This document shows, piece after piece, positions 44,334 to 52,477 of a stretch of DNA of 64,000 nucleotides (its first letter is position 1; each line of letters opens with the position of its first letter). The notes under the pieces are model-generated. The model was not told the DNA's origin and ran no database searches. It worked only from the letters and a program-made list of their open reading frames with translations. Source of the stretch: Tersicoccus solisilvae (GTDB lineage Bacteria > Actinomycetota > Actinomycetes > Actinomycetales > Micrococcaceae); contig NZ_BMJI01000012.1 of the NCBI RefSeq assembly GCF_014643255.1, positions 22,884-86,883 of the forward strand, in the 5' to 3' direction. The translations under genes were made by a program, and so were the position numbers.

Positions 44334-45335
44334 TCAGTCCGCCACCCGGTGCTTGGTGCCGGCCTCGTAGCGGCGGTCGGTCAGGTCCGAGCGGAGCAGG
44401 TCGTCGGCCAGCAGCTTGACGATGAGGAACCGGGTCTGCGGCGAGGACTCGTACACCAGCCGACGGTGCTGCCCCTCGCCCGCGGTGGTGACGCCGAACT
44501 GGGGGTTCCGGTCGATGAACTCCACCAGGTTCGGGGTGGTGAGCGCGTCGGCGTACGCGGGGTCGGCGGCGAGCAACCGGGCCAGCTGCGCCATCTTCGC
44601 GATCATCGCGGGCTCGGTCGAGACCGCCTCGGCCAGCTGGTCGGCGCCGTCGATCGCGACGGAGGCGGTGGCCGTGGCGAAGGTGGTGCGGGCCATCGTC
44701 CGCGCCCGGTCCGGCGCCTGCAGCTGCTGCGCCAGGGTGGTCACGGCGGTGAACAGGACGTGGTCCCCGATCACGGCCGCGTCGAACCGGGGCGAGTAGT
44801 ACAGCAGGTGCGCCTCCGGCACCGGCTCCCAGTAGCCGTCGCGGGGCAGCAGGGCGCGCACGCCCCGGACCCGCCGGGTGGCGATGCCCTCGCCCTTGAG
44901 CCGGTACACGGCGAGCCGGTCCCCGTCCGCGCCGGTCAGCACGTGCACCATCGCCACGACCGGGTCCTCCTCCCGCCCCCGGTCCAGGGGGAGATCGTCG
45001 GTGAGCACCCGTGCGTGCAGGGCGGCCAGGGCCGGGGCGTTCGCCAGCGCGTCGACGAGGGCCTCGTGGCTGCCGGGCCGGTAGGACGGGTCGTAGGCCA
45101 CCAGCTCCCGGTCCAGCAGCCCGAGCAGGTAGGCGCCGATGTCGGTCACCACGTCGGCGGCGAGGCCGGCGGTGAAGTCGACGGCGCTGAGCATGGGCTC
45201 GGTGAGGGTGCCGCGCACCAGCACGGTGTTCAGGGTCGGCGCCGCCAGCACCGCCTCGAGCCGATCGCGGGCGCCCGCGAGTTCGGGCGCCGTACCGGAA
45301 CCGGCGGCGGGGTCGGTGGCGGTGGGGCTGGTCAC
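44334..45335 (-). CDS. kwaB: KwaB-like protein (DUF4868), Kiwa anti-phage system
   Basis: 333-residue cytoplasmic protein that I assign to DUF4868, the KwaB component of the Kiwa defence system. The central segment VYRLKGEGIATRR, then YSPRFDAAVIGDHVLF, resembles the KwaB core. The C-terminal KLLADDLLRSDLTDRRYE (about 307-324) matches the family's closing LL-[ND]-DD-L-S-LT-Y motif. In studied Kiwa systems KwaB is the DNA-binding effector controlled by KwaA. The GTG start overlaps the kwaA stop by four bases. I base the call on remembered family patterns and operon structure; a profile search is needed. Confidence 0.75.
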   Translation of the reverse strand: MTSPTATDPAAGSGTAPELAGARDRLEAVLAAPTLNTVLVRGTLTEPMLSAVDFTAGLAADVVTDIGAYLLGLLDRELVAYDPSYRPGSHEALVDALANAPALAALHARVLTDDLPLDRGREEDPVVAMVHVLTGADGDRLAVYRLKGEGIATRRVRGVRALLPRDGYWEPVPEAHLLYYSPRFDAAVIGDHVLFTAVTTLAQQLQAPDRARTMARTTFATATASVAIDGADQLAEAVSTEPAMIAKMAQLARLLAADPAYADALTTPNLVEFIDRNPQFGVTTAGEGQHRRLVYESSPQTRFLIVKLLADDLLRSDLTDRRYEAGTKHRVAD

Positions 45336-45898
45336 GGTCGGTCCTCCTGGGGGATGGTCGGGTGGCCGGGGCGGTCCCGGCGCGCGGCGATGAAGACGCC
45401 GGGGGCGAGCCGGTGTGCCCGGACCACCCCGCGCTGCGGCAGGAACTCGGCTCGGCTGAGCAACCGCACGGCGGCGCCGTTCTCCAGTTCCAGCTCCCAG
45501 ATCCGGTAGCCGGCCAGGGCGAGGACGGGGTTGAGGTAGTACAGCCGGCCCCGGACGTACACGACGGCGAAGATCAGCAGGTACAGCACCATGGCGAGTT
45601 GCCGGGCGGGGTCCGACCCGGCGAACACGGCCAGCACGACCGGCACCATCTGCGCGCCGAGCAGGCTCAGCAGCTCGCTGTCCCGCTGCCTCACCTCCGC
45701 GCTGCGCAGGGGCACCGCCTGGCTGGCGCGGGCCGCCCGCAGCACCGCCCCGGCCAGACCGGTGAGGGCGAGCATGAGCACGGCTCCCGCGACGTTCCAC
45801 CACCGGCCCGGCAGCGGCGATCCGGCCAGGAGCACGATCGCGGCCAGCGGCCCGAACGCGGACAGCAGCAGCCCGCCCCCGACGAACGCCTCGCGCAT
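45332..45898 (-). CDS. kwaA: KwaA-like membrane protein, Kiwa anti-phage system
   Basis: 188-residue protein with four hydrophobic segments (about 7-25, 35-54, 78-93 and 100-116) and a cytoplasmic C-terminal tail. A charged RQRDSELLSLLG loop lies before the third segment, and the tail begins YYLNPVLALAGYRIWELE and carries VRLLSRAEFLP. This architecture, with the YxNPxLAxxGYR-like motif after the last helix, fits KwaA, the membrane sensor of Kiwa. GAGGAGGTG precedes the ATG by seven bases, a strong ribosome-binding site. It is first of a two-gene operon with kwaB. Base composition is like its neighbours, so transfer from a distant donor is not evident. Confidence 0.75.
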   Translation of the reverse strand: MREAFVGGGLLLSAFGPLAAIVLLAGSPLPGRWWNVAGAVLMLALTGLAGAVLRAARASQAVPLRSAEVRQRDSELLSLLGAQMVPVVLAVFAGSDPARQLAMVLYLLIFAVVYVRGRLYYLNPVLALAGYRIWELELENGAAVRLLSRAEFLPQRGVVRAHRLAPGVFIAARRDRPGHPTIPQEDRP

Positions 45899-45999
45899 CG
45901 ACGGTCACCTCCTCGTCGGCCCCCGGTCAGCACCCTCGTGGCGACCCCGTCCCCGGGATCCGACTCCAGCATGCCGCGCGCCACCGACAGAACTCACCG

Positions 46000-46048
46000 G
46001 CGTCGCCCCACGGCGACGCGCCGCCGGCCGGGGGAAGGCCGACGGCGC
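46000..46048. terminator. Double hairpin in the kwaA upstream / 684-residue gene downstream gap
   Basis: The stem GCGTCGCC/GGCGACGC (46000-46019) is followed by the imperfect 12-base stem 46018-46029 with 46037-46048. They lie 45 bases after the stop of the leftward secreted-protein gene and probably end that operon. The remaining 45899-45999 must hold the kwaAB promoter, but I see no convincing -35/-10 pair. Confidence 0.6.
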
Positions 46049-46092
46049 GCCGAACAGGGAGCCGGCGCGCGGGGCGCGGCCGGCTGGAGCCG

Positions 46093-48147
46093 TCAGCGGG
46101 CCGGTGACCAGACCGCCGTCATGCCGCCGGCCGGCACGGGCACCGTCCGCGTCCGGGTCGGGACGCCGACGCCCGCGAACCGGCCGTGGTCGTCGAACCG
46201 CACCGCCACCGCGCGCCCGGTGCCCGGCACCGCGGCAGTGCGGGAGCCGGCCGCCGCACTGATGAAGAGGCGCAGGGTGCCGGTGGGCCCGCTGAGGGTC
46301 ACGGTGGACACGAGCGGTTGCAGCAGCAGCGCGTCCAACCGGCCCTCACCGGTGGCGGTCGCGGTGACCGCGGTGTCGGTGGCCCGCAGCGTGCCGGGCA
46401 CCGCCCAGGGGGCGAGGATGCCGGGGGCCGCGCTCACGCCCTGCGCCCCGGCACCCCCGTTGGCGACCGTGCCCAGCAGCCGGGTGCCGGTTCGCAGGGT
46501 CAGCCGACCGGCGGCGGTCTCCCGTCGCTCCGCGACCGCGTACACGCGCCGTTCCCCACCGGTGCCCGTCGCGGCACCGACCGGGATGCTCACGGAGGAG
46601 CCGGCGCCGAGGCGGACATAGCGGCCACCGGACCAGTTCGCCTCACCCGTCCATGGGGAGTCCGGCGTGACGACGGCGGCGGCGCCGTCGAGCGTCCCGG
46701 CCTCGGCCTCGACCACGCGCAGCCCGTCGGTGCCGTGCGGGCCGCCGAGGGACACCGCGAGCGACCTGACCGCCGGGTGGGCGTCGAGGGCGAGCATGGA
46801 CAGCTGCGTGTGGATGACGGACTCGGCCCCGCAGTTGCGGTTGAGCCGGCCGTCGGTCTCGATGCCGTCGACGCACGCGCCGGTGGCACGGTCGTAGACC
46901 GGCACGCCGGCCTTGTTGGCGCCGAAGTACCAGGCCCCGAACGCGGCGGCGAGCACCGCGAGCCCCGGTGCCCGGCCGCGATCGGCGGTGTCGAGCAGGG
47001 AGGCGATGCGCGAGTCGACGCCGTAGGCGATCTGCGCCTCGCCGGGGACCGGGCTCCAGGCGTTGTCGGGGCCGCCGGCGGCGAGCAGCTGGGCGCTGAA
47101 GCTGGCGCCGTCGGCGACGGCGGGCGCCAGCAGCCCCGGCCGGTGCAGCACGCCGGAGGCGCGGGCGAGCGCGGCCGGGGCCATGCCGCCCCACGCGTGC
47201 CACAGGCTGCGGGTCGTCACGCTCGGCAGGATCGCGCCGAACGGCCACTGCCCCACCGTGCCGCTGGCCATGGCGGCGATGCCCTCGCTGTAGCGGGCCA
47301 GGTCCCGTCGCACCCGCGCGTCGGCCGGCGCCGCCTGCACGTAGGCGCTCAGGCCGAGCACGGCCTCTGCCGTCGCGTCCGCGCCGCCGGTGATCAGCCA
47401 GGCCGGCACGCGGGCGCCGTCGGACACGTTCCAGGTGCCGTAGCGGGACAGGGACTGCCGCTCCAGGGCGCCGAGGGCGAGGTGCAGGCGGTCCCGCAGG
47501 AAGGACGCGAAGGGGCGGTCGCTCGCGGCGAACGCGGCGTATCCCTCCCCCAGGGCCCAGACCGTGCGGGCCAGCCAGTACGACTCGGCCGAGTCGGACG
47601 GATCGGGCTCCTCGTGCGGTTCCGCGCTCGGAGTCAGCGTCCCGTCGGCCTGCTGCCAGAGCACGACGTTGCCGGCGTCCGGTCCCGAACTCGTCTGCAG
47701 GTAGGTCAGGGCCCGCAACAGTTGCAGGGCCCGGTCGCGGCTGGAGGTGCGGTGGTTCTGCCGCCAGTCCCGGACGTAGACGACGGCGGCGCGGGAGATG
47801 TCGTCGGCGTTGAAGGCGCCCTGGGTGTAATGACCGGTGGCCGGGTCCAGCCGGCCGCCGCCGACCCGGGTGAAGGTGCCGTCGTCGGCGTTCCGGTCGG
47901 CGTAGGTCCACGGCGCGGTCGCGGTCGGCTGCTGCGCGAGCCGCCAGGTGGTGTGGCCGGCCAGCGGCCGCAGCGGCACGTCGGCCATCAGCCAGTCCAG
48001 ATGGGCCAGGTTGGTCAGGGCGCCGCCCCCGGAGGCGGCGGGCAGGCCGGGCGCCACCGGGGCGGGGGCAGCGGTGGCCGTCCCGGCCGGCAGCAGCAGG
48101 AGCGCGCAGACGAGGGGAACGAGGAAACGGAACGGGAAACGGGACAT
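46093..48147 (-). CDS. Secreted protein of unknown family, probable polysaccharide-active enzyme
   Basis: 684-residue exported protein: a Sec signal peptide (about 1-26, VPLVCALLLLPAGTATAAPA) and no lipobox. A helical domain of about 400 residues follows, rich in Trp and in repeated Ala/Leu helices (WQNHRTSS, SYWLARTVWALGEGYAAF, WNVSDGARVPAWLITGGADATAEAVLGL). It looks like an (alpha/alpha)-barrel glycosidase or lyase and includes NKAG, then GIETDGRLNRNCGAESVIHTQ. The last ~230 residues are beta-rich like a carbohydrate-binding or jelly-roll domain. I cannot name a family. It is the last gene of the GH130/ABC operon, four bases after the GH130 stop, so a role in degrading the same oligosaccharide is inferred. 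Confidence 0.8.
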   Translation of the reverse strand: MSRFPFRFLVPLVCALLLLPAGTATAAPAPVAPGLPAASGGGALTNLAHLDWLMADVPLRPLAGHTTWRLAQQPTATAPWTYADRNADDGTFTRVGGGRLDPATGHYTQGAFNADDISRAAVVYVRDWRQNHRTSSRDRALQLLRALTYLQTSSGPDAGNVVLWQQADGTLTPSAEPHEEPDPSDSAESYWLARTVWALGEGYAAFAASDRPFASFLRDRLHLALGALERQSLSRYGTWNVSDGARVPAWLITGGADATAEAVLGLSAYVQAAPADARVRRDLARYSEGIAAMASGTVGQWPFGAILPSVTTRSLWHAWGGMAPAALARASGVLHRPGLLAPAVADGASFSAQLLAAGGPDNAWSPVPGEAQIAYGVDSRIASLLDTADRGRAPGLAVLAAAFGAWYFGANKAGVPVYDRATGACVDGIETDGRLNRNCGAESVIHTQLSMLALDAHPAVRSLAVSLGGPHGTDGLRVVEAEAGTLDGAAAVVTPDSPWTGEANWSGGRYVRLGAGSSVSIPVGAATGTGGERRVYAVAERRETAAGRLTLRTGTRLLGTVANGGAGAQGVSAAPGILAPWAVPGTLRATDTAVTATATGEGRLDALLLQPLVSTVTLSGPTGTLRLFISAAAGSRTAAVPGTGRAVAVRFDDHGRFAGVGVPTRTRTVPVPAGGMTAVWSPAR

Positions 48148-48151
48148 CGGG

Positions 48152-49264
48152 TCACCTCTCGGGGCGTCGGACCGCCGGCGCGGGCGCCGTGCGGTCGAGG
48201 CGGGCGACGCCGATGCGGGCGTCGGCCATGCCGTAGAACACGTAGGTCCTGCCGTCGATCTGCTCGATCGCGGTGGGGAAGACGACGTTCGGCACGGTGC
48301 CGGACCGCTCGTCGTCGGTATCGGGGGTGAGCAGCGGTTCCGCGGTGCGGGCGAGCACCCGGGACGGGTCGGCCCCGTCGAGGATCATCGCTCCGGCCGC
48401 GTAGTGCACGTCCGTCTGCGGGGTGAACGCGGACCCGCTGATGTGCCCCGACACGCCGTGGTGCAGCAGCAGCCAGCCCTCCGGCACCCGGATCGGGGCC
48501 GGCCCCGCCCCGATCTTCAGGCTCTCCCAGGGGTGCTCGCTCATCGCGACCAGCCGGTGCTGGCCCAGCCGGACGAGGTGGCGCAGGTCCCGCTGCACGT
48601 CGGCCACCGGCACGTAGGAGATCCAGATGCCGGGCCGGGGGTCGGTGACGCCGGCGGGCAGGTGCTCCCCCTCCCCGTCGCGGATCCAGCCGAGGTCCCA
48701 CATCGGCCGGTGCAGCAACGCGAAGGACGCGACGCCGTCGGGCGCGGGCACCGGCTCGGGGAAGAACACGGCGTCCTTGTTGGGGAACAGGTTCAGGTCG
48801 GTATCCAGCTCCGGCACCCAGTCCAGCAGCAGCGGGCCGAGCCGGTCCCAGTGCCGCAGGTCGGTGGAGACGGCCAGGGCCAGCCGGGGGCCGAGCGGGC
48901 CGTACGCCACGTAGGTCATCACGTGCCGCCCGAGCGCCTCGATCCAGGTGGTGCGCGGGTCCTCGGTGCCGGCGTTGGCGACGCCCCGTTCGAAGCCCGC
49001 GTCGGGCGCGAGCACCACGCCCTCCCGGCGCACCCCGGTGGGCACGCCGTCGGTCAGTTCGACCGCGGCCAGCCCCACCCGGGAGACGTTGCCGGTGGCG
49101 ACGAGCCGGGGCAGCAGGTAGAGCCCGCCGTCGGGGTCGCGGCCGCTGGCGGGGTTGAGCACACCCTCCGCCTCCAGCGCGTTGCCCGGCTCCGGCGTCA
49201 TCACGATGCCGCACCGGGTCAGCGTGTAGGGCACGGTCCGCGCATGGGCCGCGTCGGTGGTCAT
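48152..49264 (-). CDS. GH130 family glycosidase or mannoside phosphorylase
   Basis: 370-residue five-bladed beta-propeller enzyme of family GH130, which acts on beta-mannosides by phosphorolysis or hydrolysis. Family signatures in order: NPA (37-39), EDPR (101-104, containing the proposed catalytic Asp), NKD (162-164), KIGAGPAPI (250-258), HHGV (268-271) and YGMAD (344-348). No signal peptide, so it works inside the cell on the imported sugar. Whether it is a phosphorylase or a hydrolase depends on basic phosphate-binding residues that I cannot assign with certainty. It lies between the ABC permeases and the secreted protein. Confidence 0.85.
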   Translation of the reverse strand: MTTDAAHARTVPYTLTRCGIVMTPEPGNALEAEGVLNPASGRDPDGGLYLLPRLVATGNVSRVGLAAVELTDGVPTGVRREGVVLAPDAGFERGVANAGTEDPRTTWIEALGRHVMTYVAYGPLGPRLALAVSTDLRHWDRLGPLLLDWVPELDTDLNLFPNKDAVFFPEPVPAPDGVASFALLHRPMWDLGWIRDGEGEHLPAGVTDPRPGIWISYVPVADVQRDLRHLVRLGQHRLVAMSEHPWESLKIGAGPAPIRVPEGWLLLHHGVSGHISGSAFTPQTDVHYAAGAMILDGADPSRVLARTAEPLLTPDTDDERSGTVPNVVFPTAIEQIDGRTYVFYGMADARIGVARLDRTAPAPAVRRPER

Positions 49265-49268
49265 GGCG

Positions 49269-50198
49269 TCATCCCTTCACGCTCGAGCCGATGTCGGTCG
49301 AGACGAAGTAGCGCTGGAACACGACGAACAGGGCGATGGCGGGCGCGGCGAGCACGCAGGCCCCCGCGAGGATCGCCCCGTAGGGGTTGGCGACGGAGCC
49401 GGACACGTTGGAGATGTAGTTGGCCAGGGACACCGCCAGCGGCTGCATGGCCGCGTCCTTCGTCACCAGGAACGGCCAGAGGAACTCGTTCCAGGGGCCG
49501 ATGAACGTGAGCAGCACGGCGGTGACCAGGGCCGGGCGCACCATCGGCAGGGCGATGGTCCACAGGATCCGCAGTTCCCCCGCCCCGTCCATGCGCGCCG
49601 CCTCGAACAGGGACGCGGGCAGCTGCAGGAAGTACTGCCGGAAGACGAATACCGCCGTCGAGTTGATCGCGAAGGGCGCGATCATGCCGAGGTAGCTGTC
49701 GCCCAGCCGGTAGTCCCGCACGATCATCACGTACAGCGGGATCAGCAGCAGCTGGAACGGGATCATCTGCACCAGCAGCATCATGGCGAACACGAGGCCG
49801 CGGCCCCGGAACCGGATCAGCGCGAGCGCGTACCCGGCCAGCACCCCGAACACCACCGTGCACAGGATCACCCCGCCGGTGAAGATGCCCGAGTTGGTGA
49901 CGCCGCGCAGCAGGTCGATCGAGTCGTTGATGCGCGCGTAGTTGTCGCCGGTGATGTTGGAGGGCTGCGGGACGATCCCGGTGATCGACGTGTCCGGCTC
50001 GGCCTGCAGCGAGCCGACCACCATCGAGAAGAACGGGAACAGGAACACGACGGCGCCGAGCACGAGCAGCACGAGGCTGCCGGCCCGGGGACCGCCGGAG
50101 CGCTTCCGGCCGGCGCGGCCGCGGGCCGCCGGGGGGGCACCCCCGGGGATCGGGTCCGGTGCGGACGCGGACGCGGTGGCCCGCTGCTGGACGCTCAC
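49269..50198 (-). CDS. Oligosaccharide ABC transporter permease, MalG-like
   Basis: 309-residue CUT1 permease with six membrane segments after a Pro/Gly-rich cytoplasmic arm of about 35 residues. The EAA loop is EAARMDGAGELRILWTIALPMVRPAL; the PWNEFLWPFLV motif follows. The GTG start overlaps the preceding permease stop by four bases. Longer readings of the frame upstream are shadows. It forms the translocation pore with the MalF-like subunit. No ATPase is encoded in the operon, so a shared MsiK-type ATPase elsewhere is likely. Confidence 0.93.
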   Translation of the reverse strand: MSVQQRATASASAPDPIPGGAPPAARGRAGRKRSGGPRAGSLVLLVLGAVVFLFPFFSMVVGSLQAEPDTSITGIVPQPSNITGDNYARINDSIDLLRGVTNSGIFTGGVILCTVVFGVLAGYALALIRFRGRGLVFAMMLLVQMIPFQLLLIPLYVMIVRDYRLGDSYLGMIAPFAINSTAVFVFRQYFLQLPASLFEAARMDGAGELRILWTIALPMVRPALVTAVLLTFIGPWNEFLWPFLVTKDAAMQPLAVSLANYISNVSGSVANPYGAILAGACVLAAPAIALFVVFQRYFVSTDIGSSVKG

Positions 50199-51133
50199 TG
50201 GTCCTCCTCCCGTCCGAGGAAGCGCCGCTGGATGAGCGAGATGATCAGCACGCCGATCACCAGCACGACGCCGAGGGCGGCGGCGACGTCGGGCCGCTGC
50301 TGCAGGATGCCTTTCTGGTACATCAGGAACACCGGGGACGAGGAGGCGCCGTCGGGCCCGCCGCCCCCGGTGAGCAGGTAGGGCTCGGTGAACAGGTTGG
50401 CGCCGGTGATGGTCGCCAGCAGGGTGACGAGGAAGGTGGCCGGGCGCACGCCGGGAATGGTCACGTTCCAGAACTGGCGCCAGCGGGATGCCCCGTCCAC
50501 CGCCGCGGACTCGTACAGCTCCTCGGGGATGTTCTGCAGGGCGGCGAGGTAGAGCAGGATGAAGAAGCCCAGCTGCTTCCACGTCACGTAGAGCGCGACC
50601 GTCGGCATCGCCAGCCACGAGTTGACCAGCCAGCTGGGGTTCGGGGCCAGCGGGCCCAGCAGGTGGTTGACCAGGCCGTCCTGCTGGAACAGGAAGAGCC
50701 ACACGCCGACGACGGCGACGGAGGCGGTCACGTACGGCACGTAGTAGCTGACCCGGAAGAACGTGCGCAGCCGGGTCACCCGGTTCAGGGCGTTGGCGAG
50801 CACCAGGGAGAGCACCACGGTCAGCGGCACGTTGATCACCAGGAAGACGCCGATGTTGGCGAAGGAACGCAGCACCACGGGGTCGGCGAGCACCGTGGCG
50901 TAGTTCTGCAGCCCCACGAACGGCCGGGGCACGGAGACACCCGGTGCGGTGAAGAAGAACTTGTGGAAGGAGATGTAGACGGCATACCCGAGCGGGTAGG
51001 CGAACACGGCCAGCAGGTAGAGGACGTAGGGGGCGCTGAACAGCCAGCCGGCCACCTGCCGGCGGACGGGGTGAGCCGTCCGCCGGCCGGGGCGCCGCCC
51101 GGCGGTGCGCTCCGCGACGGTCGCGGTGCTCAT
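50195..51133 (-). CDS. Oligosaccharide ABC transporter permease, MalF-like
   Basis: 312-residue CUT1 permease, six membrane segments, EAA loop in ESAAVDGASRWRQFWNVTIPGVRPATF. It begins MSTATVAER; the start two bases after the lipoprotein stop indicates coupling. The long open frame upstream is a shadow of the binding-protein gene. Confidence 0.93.
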   Translation of the reverse strand: MSTATVAERTAGRRPGRRTAHPVRRQVAGWLFSAPYVLYLLAVFAYPLGYAVYISFHKFFFTAPGVSVPRPFVGLQNYATVLADPVVLRSFANIGVFLVINVPLTVVLSLVLANALNRVTRLRTFFRVSYYVPYVTASVAVVGVWLFLFQQDGLVNHLLGPLAPNPSWLVNSWLAMPTVALYVTWKQLGFFILLYLAALQNIPEELYESAAVDGASRWRQFWNVTIPGVRPATFLVTLLATITGANLFTEPYLLTGGGGPDGASSSPVFLMYQKGILQQRPDVAAALGVVLVIGVLIISLIQRRFLGREEDQ

Positions 51134-51135
51134 GG

Positions 51136-52443
51136 TCAGCTGCCGGCGAGGGTGTTGATCTTGTCGGCGGCGCCCTTGAAGGCGTCGTCGACGCCCTGGT
51201 TGCCGAAGATGACGGACTTGCTCCAGGCGTCGCGGAACGTCTGCCAGATCTCCACGGAGCTGCCCACGTTGGGCACCTCGACGGTGCGGGTCGCCTCGTC
51301 GGCGAACTGCCGGTACGCGGGATGCTGAGAGAAGTAGTCGGCGTAGTCGGTGGTCAGCGAGGCGCGCATCGGCATCTGCCCGGTCATCTCGAGCAGCTTG
51401 CCGTCCTGCTCCTTGCTGGTGGCGAACTTGACCACGTCCCAGGCGGTGCCGGGATTCTTGCAGGCGCTGTAGATGGCCATGTTCTTCGCGTCCGAGAACG
51501 TGAAGGTGGCGTCCTTCGCCGTCGACGCGGGCACCGGAGCGGTGTCCCACTTCACCTTGCTGCCGTAGAAGTCGATCGCCCAGGGCCCCGCGAGCGCCAT
51601 CGCCGCCTTGCCGTCGGCGAAGGAGTCGCCCTTGTAGGCCTCCTTGGAGGACAGCCCCTCGCTGTACATGGTCTTCCAGAAGGTGGCGACGTCCTTGCCC
51701 TCGGTCGAGTCGAAGGTGGCCTTGCCGTCCTCCACGAGCTGCTTGCCGTCGGTCGCGGCGGCGTAGAAGGGGTAGAAGTCGAACCAGGACTGGAAGAAGT
51801 CACTCGCGGGCGACGGCCACAGCGCCGTCTTGACGGCCCCGGACTTCACCAGTTTGCGGGAGGTGTCCAGCAGCTCGTCGCGGGTGGAGAGCGCCGGCTT
51901 GTCCGGATCCAGCCCGGCCTTGGCGAAGATCTCCTTGTTGTAGAAGATCACGACGGGGTTGGACTTCCAGGGGATCTGGTAGAACTTGCCGTCCGACGAC
52001 GTGTACTGGCCGGCGAGGTCGCCCGTGCGGTCCTTGATGTACTGGGCGCCGTCGGGGAACGAGTCGACGGCCACCAGGCCGCCCTGCTGCTGGAACTGCG
52101 GCACCGCGACGGGCGCCGTGTTCAGCACGATGCAGGGCGCGTTGCCGGCGGTGATGGCGGCGCCGATGACCTCCTCGGAGCTCTTGCCCGCCGGGATCTC
52201 CTGGGCGGTGATCTTCTGGTCGGCGTGGGCGGCGTTCCAGGCGGCGACCATCTGTTTGCCCCACTTCACCTCCGCCGCGTTGTTCGAGTACCAGACGGTG
52301 ATGGGTCCCTTCGCGGCGGTGTCGCCACCGCCACCGCCCTGGTCCCCGCCGCTGCCGCCGCAGCCGGCGAGGGCGACGACCAGTCCGGTGGCGGCCAGCC
52401 CCGCCCCCAGCCGGGTGAACAGTGCTCTGCTCGTTGCCTGCAT
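51136..52443 (-). CDS. Oligosaccharide-binding lipoprotein (CUT1)
   Basis: 435-residue extracellular substrate-binding protein. The signal peptide ends at the lipobox LAGC (C28), followed by a Gly/Asp linker and an SBP_bac_1 domain (ITVWYSNNAAEVKWGKQMVAAW, VIFYNKEIFAKAGLDPD and AMALAGPWAIDFYG). GAGGAG precedes the ATG. It is downstream of the LacI gene by only 34 bases, so it probably shares its transcript. It recognises the oligosaccharide later handled by GH130; a mannose-containing sugar is inferred. Confidence 0.94.
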   Translation of the reverse strand: MQATSRALFTRLGAGLAATGLVVALAGCGGSGGDQGGGGGDTAAKGPITVWYSNNAAEVKWGKQMVAAWNAAHADQKITAQEIPAGKSSEEVIGAAITAGNAPCIVLNTAPVAVPQFQQQGGLVAVDSFPDGAQYIKDRTGDLAGQYTSSDGKFYQIPWKSNPVVIFYNKEIFAKAGLDPDKPALSTRDELLDTSRKLVKSGAVKTALWPSPASDFFQSWFDFYPFYAAATDGKQLVEDGKATFDSTEGKDVATFWKTMYSEGLSSKEAYKGDSFADGKAAMALAGPWAIDFYGSKVKWDTAPVPASTAKDATFTFSDAKNMAIYSACKNPGTAWDVVKFATSKEQDGKLLEMTGQMPMRASLTTDYADYFSQHPAYRQFADEATRTVEVPNVGSSVEIWQTFRDAWSKSVIFGNQGVDDAFKGAADKINTLAGS

Positions 52444-52477
52444 GGTTTCTCCTCGTTCGCTCGTGGATGGATGGTGG

